This document shows, piece by piece, positions 6,594-7,624 of a stretch of 7,624 nucleotides of DNA (position 1 is the stretch's first letter; every line of letters starts with the position of its first letter). The stretch comes from Candidatus Gastranaerophilales bacterium (GTDB lineage Bacteria; Cyanobacteriota; Vampirovibrionia; Gastranaerophilales; CAJFVJ01), in NCBI GenBank assembly GCA_028694275.1, contig JAQUTS010000075.1:1-7624 (forward strand). The letters run 5' to 3'. The notes under the pieces were generated by a model that made no database searches, had not been told where the DNA came from, and worked only from the letters and a program-made list of their open reading frames with translations. The position numbers and the translations under genes were made by a program.

Positions 6594-6680
6594 GGCGGGG
6601 GAACTTTTTTTTGAAAAAAGCTTTAATGTCCTGCGCGGACGGCGGTAACTTTTTTCAAAAAGTCACCAAAAAGACCCGCC
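6594..6680 (-). repeat. 87-bp palindromic element, copy A (GGCGGG/CCCGCC ends)
   Basis: Bounded by perfect arms GGCGGG (6594-6599) and CCCGCC (6675-6680). Inside are a CTTTTTT/AAAAAAG hairpin (6604-6620) and an 11-bp near-perfect hairpin (GGTAACTTTTT at 6644-6654 with AAAAAGTCACC at 6657-6667, one mismatch). The reverse complement of 6621-6670 matches 7031-7080 without gaps at 37 of 50 positions, including the shared GTCCG and AGGACAT blocks, showing a true repeat family. It carries no coding capacity and resembles small non-autonomous palindromic elements. Confidence 0.65.
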
Positions 6681-6825
6681 CACTTCTCGTTCACACGGTT
6701 CTAATACTTATTGCGCTAGGCTGCGGAACTCACACACTTCGTGTGCTCAGACAGTCCTCGCCTTCGGGCTTCACCCTCTTCGCTCCATTTCGTAAAGAAC
6801 CGCAGTTCACTTACCAGATGGCGGG
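6675..6825. repeat. GC-richer multi-hairpin block
   Basis: Nested complementary arms are visible: CCCGCC (6675-6680) with GGCGGG (6820-6825), CGGTTCT (6696-6702) with AGAACCG (6796-6802), and alternatively CTGCGG (6721-6726) with CCGCAG (6800-6805). Two local hairpins lie inside: CACAC-TTC-GTGTG (6733-6745) and GCC-TTCG-GGC (6760-6769), the latter a C(UUCG)G tetraloop. I recall similar sequence (ACTTCGTGTGCTCAGACAGT) from intergenic regions of other gut bacteria, where it is often mis-annotated as protein. It could be a mobile palindromic element or a structured RNA; I cannot tell which. Confidence 0.5.
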
Positions 6826-6880
6826 AAAATATTTATTTTGAAGCCTTGTGGAGTTTTTCCATATTTCTTGGCAAAATGTA

Positions 6881-6915
6881 GCGCCCTCCCCTCAGATGGA
6901 GGGGAGGCAAAGCGC
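6881..6915. repeat. Isolated strong GC hairpin
   Basis: CCTCCCCTC (6885-6893) pairs perfectly with GAGGGGAGG (6899-6907) around an AGATG loop. GCGC (6881-6884) and GCGC (6912-6915) extend the stem across a CAAA bulge. No T-run follows on the plus strand, and the minus strand reads into TACATTTTGCC, so it is not a standard intrinsic terminator. It could be a REP-like element. Confidence 0.6.
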
Positions 6916-6954
6916 GCCAGTAGCGATGCTATAAGTAAATAATTTTTCTTTAAG

Positions 6955-6996
6955 GAACGAAGTGACGCATTGCAAGCTTTAGCGGAATGAGCCTTA
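6955..6996. repeat. Dispersed-repeat remnant sharing GAATGAGCCTTA with 6092-6103
   Basis: The segment reads GAACGAAGTGACG, CATTGCAAGC, TTTAGCG, GAATGAGCCTTA. It shares an exact 12-mer with the repeat region after the helicase and has the same CATTGC(G/A)AG core as the hairpin at 6023-6048. This indicates a genome-dispersed intergenic family rather than unique sequence. Confidence 0.5.
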
Positions 6997-7019
6997 GAAA
7001 ATATGAGAAAAACGTAACA

Positions 7020-7080
7020 GGCGCAAGTTTTTATGAACCTTTTTTAAAAAAGGTTCCCCTGTCCGGGGAGGACATGAAAG
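7020..7080 (+). repeat. Palindromic element, copy B (inverted relative to 6594-6680)
   Basis: Positions 7031-7080 match the reverse complement of 6621-6670 at 37 of 50 positions. Within it GAACCTTTTTT (7035-7045) is followed immediately by its exact complement (7046-7056), a 22-bp perfect palindrome. CCCC-TGTCC-GGGG (7056-7068) forms a second adjoining hairpin. The GGCGGG end of copy A appears degraded to GGCGC at 7020-7024. Confidence 0.6.
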
Positions 7081-7180
7081 TAGTTTTTTGCAGAAAATGG
7101 ACTCGTCGAAGACGAAATAAAATATTAAAATCATCGGTTTTTGCCATTACAAAAGCACTGTTAATATTTCTACACCTTAT

Positions 7181-7212
7181 TTGTCAAAAAAAATCTTTGT
7201 TTGTGTTACTAT
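7181..7212 (+). promoter_or_regulatory. Candidate rpsB promoter with extended -10
   Basis: TGT followed by TACTAT (7204-7212) gives an extended -10 (TGn plus 4 of 6 hexamer matches). TTGTCA at 7181-7186 matches the -35 consensus at 5 of 6 positions, but the 20-bp spacer is long. The predicted start near 7219 would leave a leader of about 63 nt. A second weak option is TTGCCA (7141-7146) with TGTTAATAT (7159-7167). Confidence 0.3.
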
Positions 7213-7221
7213 TCAAGAACA

Positions 7222-7239
7222 TGCGTACAAAAGTGCGCA
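7222..7239 (+). promoter_or_regulatory. rpsB leader hairpin
   Basis: TGCGTAC (7222-7228) pairs with GTGCGCA (7233-7239) over seven base pairs (one U-G) with an AAAA loop, 25 nt before the Shine-Dalgarno. It would lie in the rpsB 5' untranslated region. S2 autoregulates its mRNA in some bacteria, so this is a candidate S2 site, but I recognise no specific conserved motif. Confidence 0.4.
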
Positions 7240-7264
7240 AAACAGGTTACACACGCTACAATTT

Positions 7265-7271
7265 AAAGGAG
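7265..7271 (+). promoter_or_regulatory. rpsB ribosome binding site
   Basis: AAAGGAG with a 10-nt spacer to the ATG at 7282. It is the clearest Shine-Dalgarno in the window and fixes the rpsB start. Confidence 0.85.
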
Positions 7272-7281
7272 AAAATTACAC

Positions 7282-7624
7282 ATGCCAGTAGCATCAATGA
7301 TTGAATTACTAGAGGCTGGAGTCCACTTCGGGCACCAAACTCACCAGTGGAATCCTAAAATGAAGAAATATATTTTCGGCGAACGCAACGGAATTTATAT
7401 TATCGATTTGCAACAAACAAGCACCATCTTAGATGAAGCTTATGCTGTTGTTCGTGATTTTGCTGCAAAAGGAAAAAATGTTGTGTTCGTAGGTACGAAA
7501 AAACAAGCAGCTGATATCGTTGCTCAAGAAGCTAAAAGAGCAGGCTCATACTTCATCAACAGAAGATGGTTGGGCGGTATGCTTACAAACTTTGAGACAA
7601 TGAGAGGCAGAATCAATAAACTTA
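7282..7624 (+). CDS. rpsB: 30S ribosomal protein S2, 3' end outside window
   Basis: The first 114 residues of ribosomal protein S2, which binds the small-subunit head/platform junction and is needed for S1 recruitment. Family signatures are clear: LLEAGVHFGHQTHQWNPKM (9-27), YIFGERNGIYIIDLQQT (30-46), VVFVGTKKQAADIVAQEA (67-84) and FINRRWLGGMLTNF (91-104). Family length is usually about 230-260 residues, so roughly half is missing past the right edge. The GVHFGHQT...WNPKM...IIDL wording is closest, from memory, to cyanobacterial S2 proteins, supporting the proposed lineage. The start is the ATG after a strong AAAGGAG. In most bacteria tsf follows, but that lies outside the window. The gene is preceded by a 705-bp repeat-rich spacer and a leader hairpin. 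Confidence 0.97.
   Translation, partial: MPVASMIELLEAGVHFGHQTHQWNPKMKKYIFGERNGIYIIDLQQTSTILDEAYAVVRDFAAKGKNVVFVGTKKQAADIVAQEAKRAGSYFINRRWLGGMLTNFETMRGRINKL

Larger units (their letters stand above)
6577..7281. other. Gene-free repeat-rich spacer before rpsB
   Basis: About 705 bp between the Xre gene and rpsB. Two open frames (6569-6841 and 6987-7304) run through palindromes, have no recognisable protein content or ribosome binding site, and the second overlaps the rpsB start in the wrong frame. The contents, described separately, are an 87-bp inverted-repeat element, a GC-richer multi-hairpin block, an isolated strong hairpin, a dispersed-repeat remnant, an inverted second copy of the first element, and the rpsB promoter and leader. 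No transposase or tRNA is present. Confidence 0.7.

Noticed and set aside
6569..6841. Open frame of 90 codons after the Xre gene
   Set aside because: It runs through palindromes and the multi-hairpin block, overlaps the xre stop, lacks a Shine-Dalgarno and its translation has no protein-like pattern; I recall this repeat type being mis-annotated as protein elsewhere.
6577..7281. CRISPR array or tRNA genes in the long spacer
   Set aside because: Repeats are few, palindromic, diverged and inverted rather than regularly spaced direct repeats, and no cloverleaf with a T-arm consensus was found.
6987..7304. Open frame of 105 codons ending inside rpsB
   Set aside because: It crosses the 22-bp palindrome and the rpsB promoter/leader and overlaps the rpsB start out of frame, with no recognisable domain.

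Overview
The window is a low-GC, mostly housekeeping stretch that looks like a gut-type non-photosynthetic cyanobacterial relative (Melainabacteria/Vampirovibrionia, probably Gastranaerophilales). The evidence is the cyanobacteria-like N-terminus of ribosomal protein S2, a Ski2/HelY-type helicase of the kind carried by cyanobacteria and actinobacteria, the AT-rich Lys/Ile/Asn-rich proteome, and a membrane protein of a kind I associate with that lineage. This placement is inference; no 16S or marker alignment was possible.

Layout, left to right. (1) The 3' part of a purine nucleoside phosphorylase gene (punA, + strand) is cut by the window edge and carries a frameshift in the catalytic RFHxYEGY motif. 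(2) A convergent 418-residue multi-pass membrane protein of unknown function overlaps the end of punA by 14 bp. (3) A divergent 112-bp spacer holds a good sigma70-type promoter whose predicted start coincides with the ATG of cca, so cca may be leaderless. (4) cca (tRNA nucleotidyltransferase with an unusual ~135-residue N-terminal extension) is followed 32 bp later by a Ski2/HelY-like DExH RNA helicase, a likely two-gene RNA-metabolism operon. (5) 121 bp of hairpin-forming dispersed-repeat sequence follows the helicase. (6) A 52-residue protein of unknown function (- strand) lies divergent from a 69-residue Xre/Cro-type repressor (+), with a 12-bp direct repeat in their shared control region. 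(7) About 705 bp has no convincing gene. It is packed with palindromes and repeats, including two inverted copies of a ~50-bp element (37 of 50 positions identical), a multi-hairpin GC-richer block and a very stable isolated hairpin. (8) The rpsB leader, with a small hairpin and strong Shine-Dalgarno, and the first 114 codons of rpsB run off the right edge.

Functionally the core is nucleotide salvage (punA), tRNA 3'-end maturation (cca), RNA unwinding or turnover (helicase) and translation (rpsB). The accessory part is the small-protein/Xre pair and the repeat-rich spacer. I see no CRISPR array, tRNA or rRNA gene, transposase or obvious defence system. The most worthwhile oddities are the punA frameshift, the threefold repeat architecture of the unknown membrane protein, the possible leaderless cca start and the inverted-repeat cluster upstream of rpsB.
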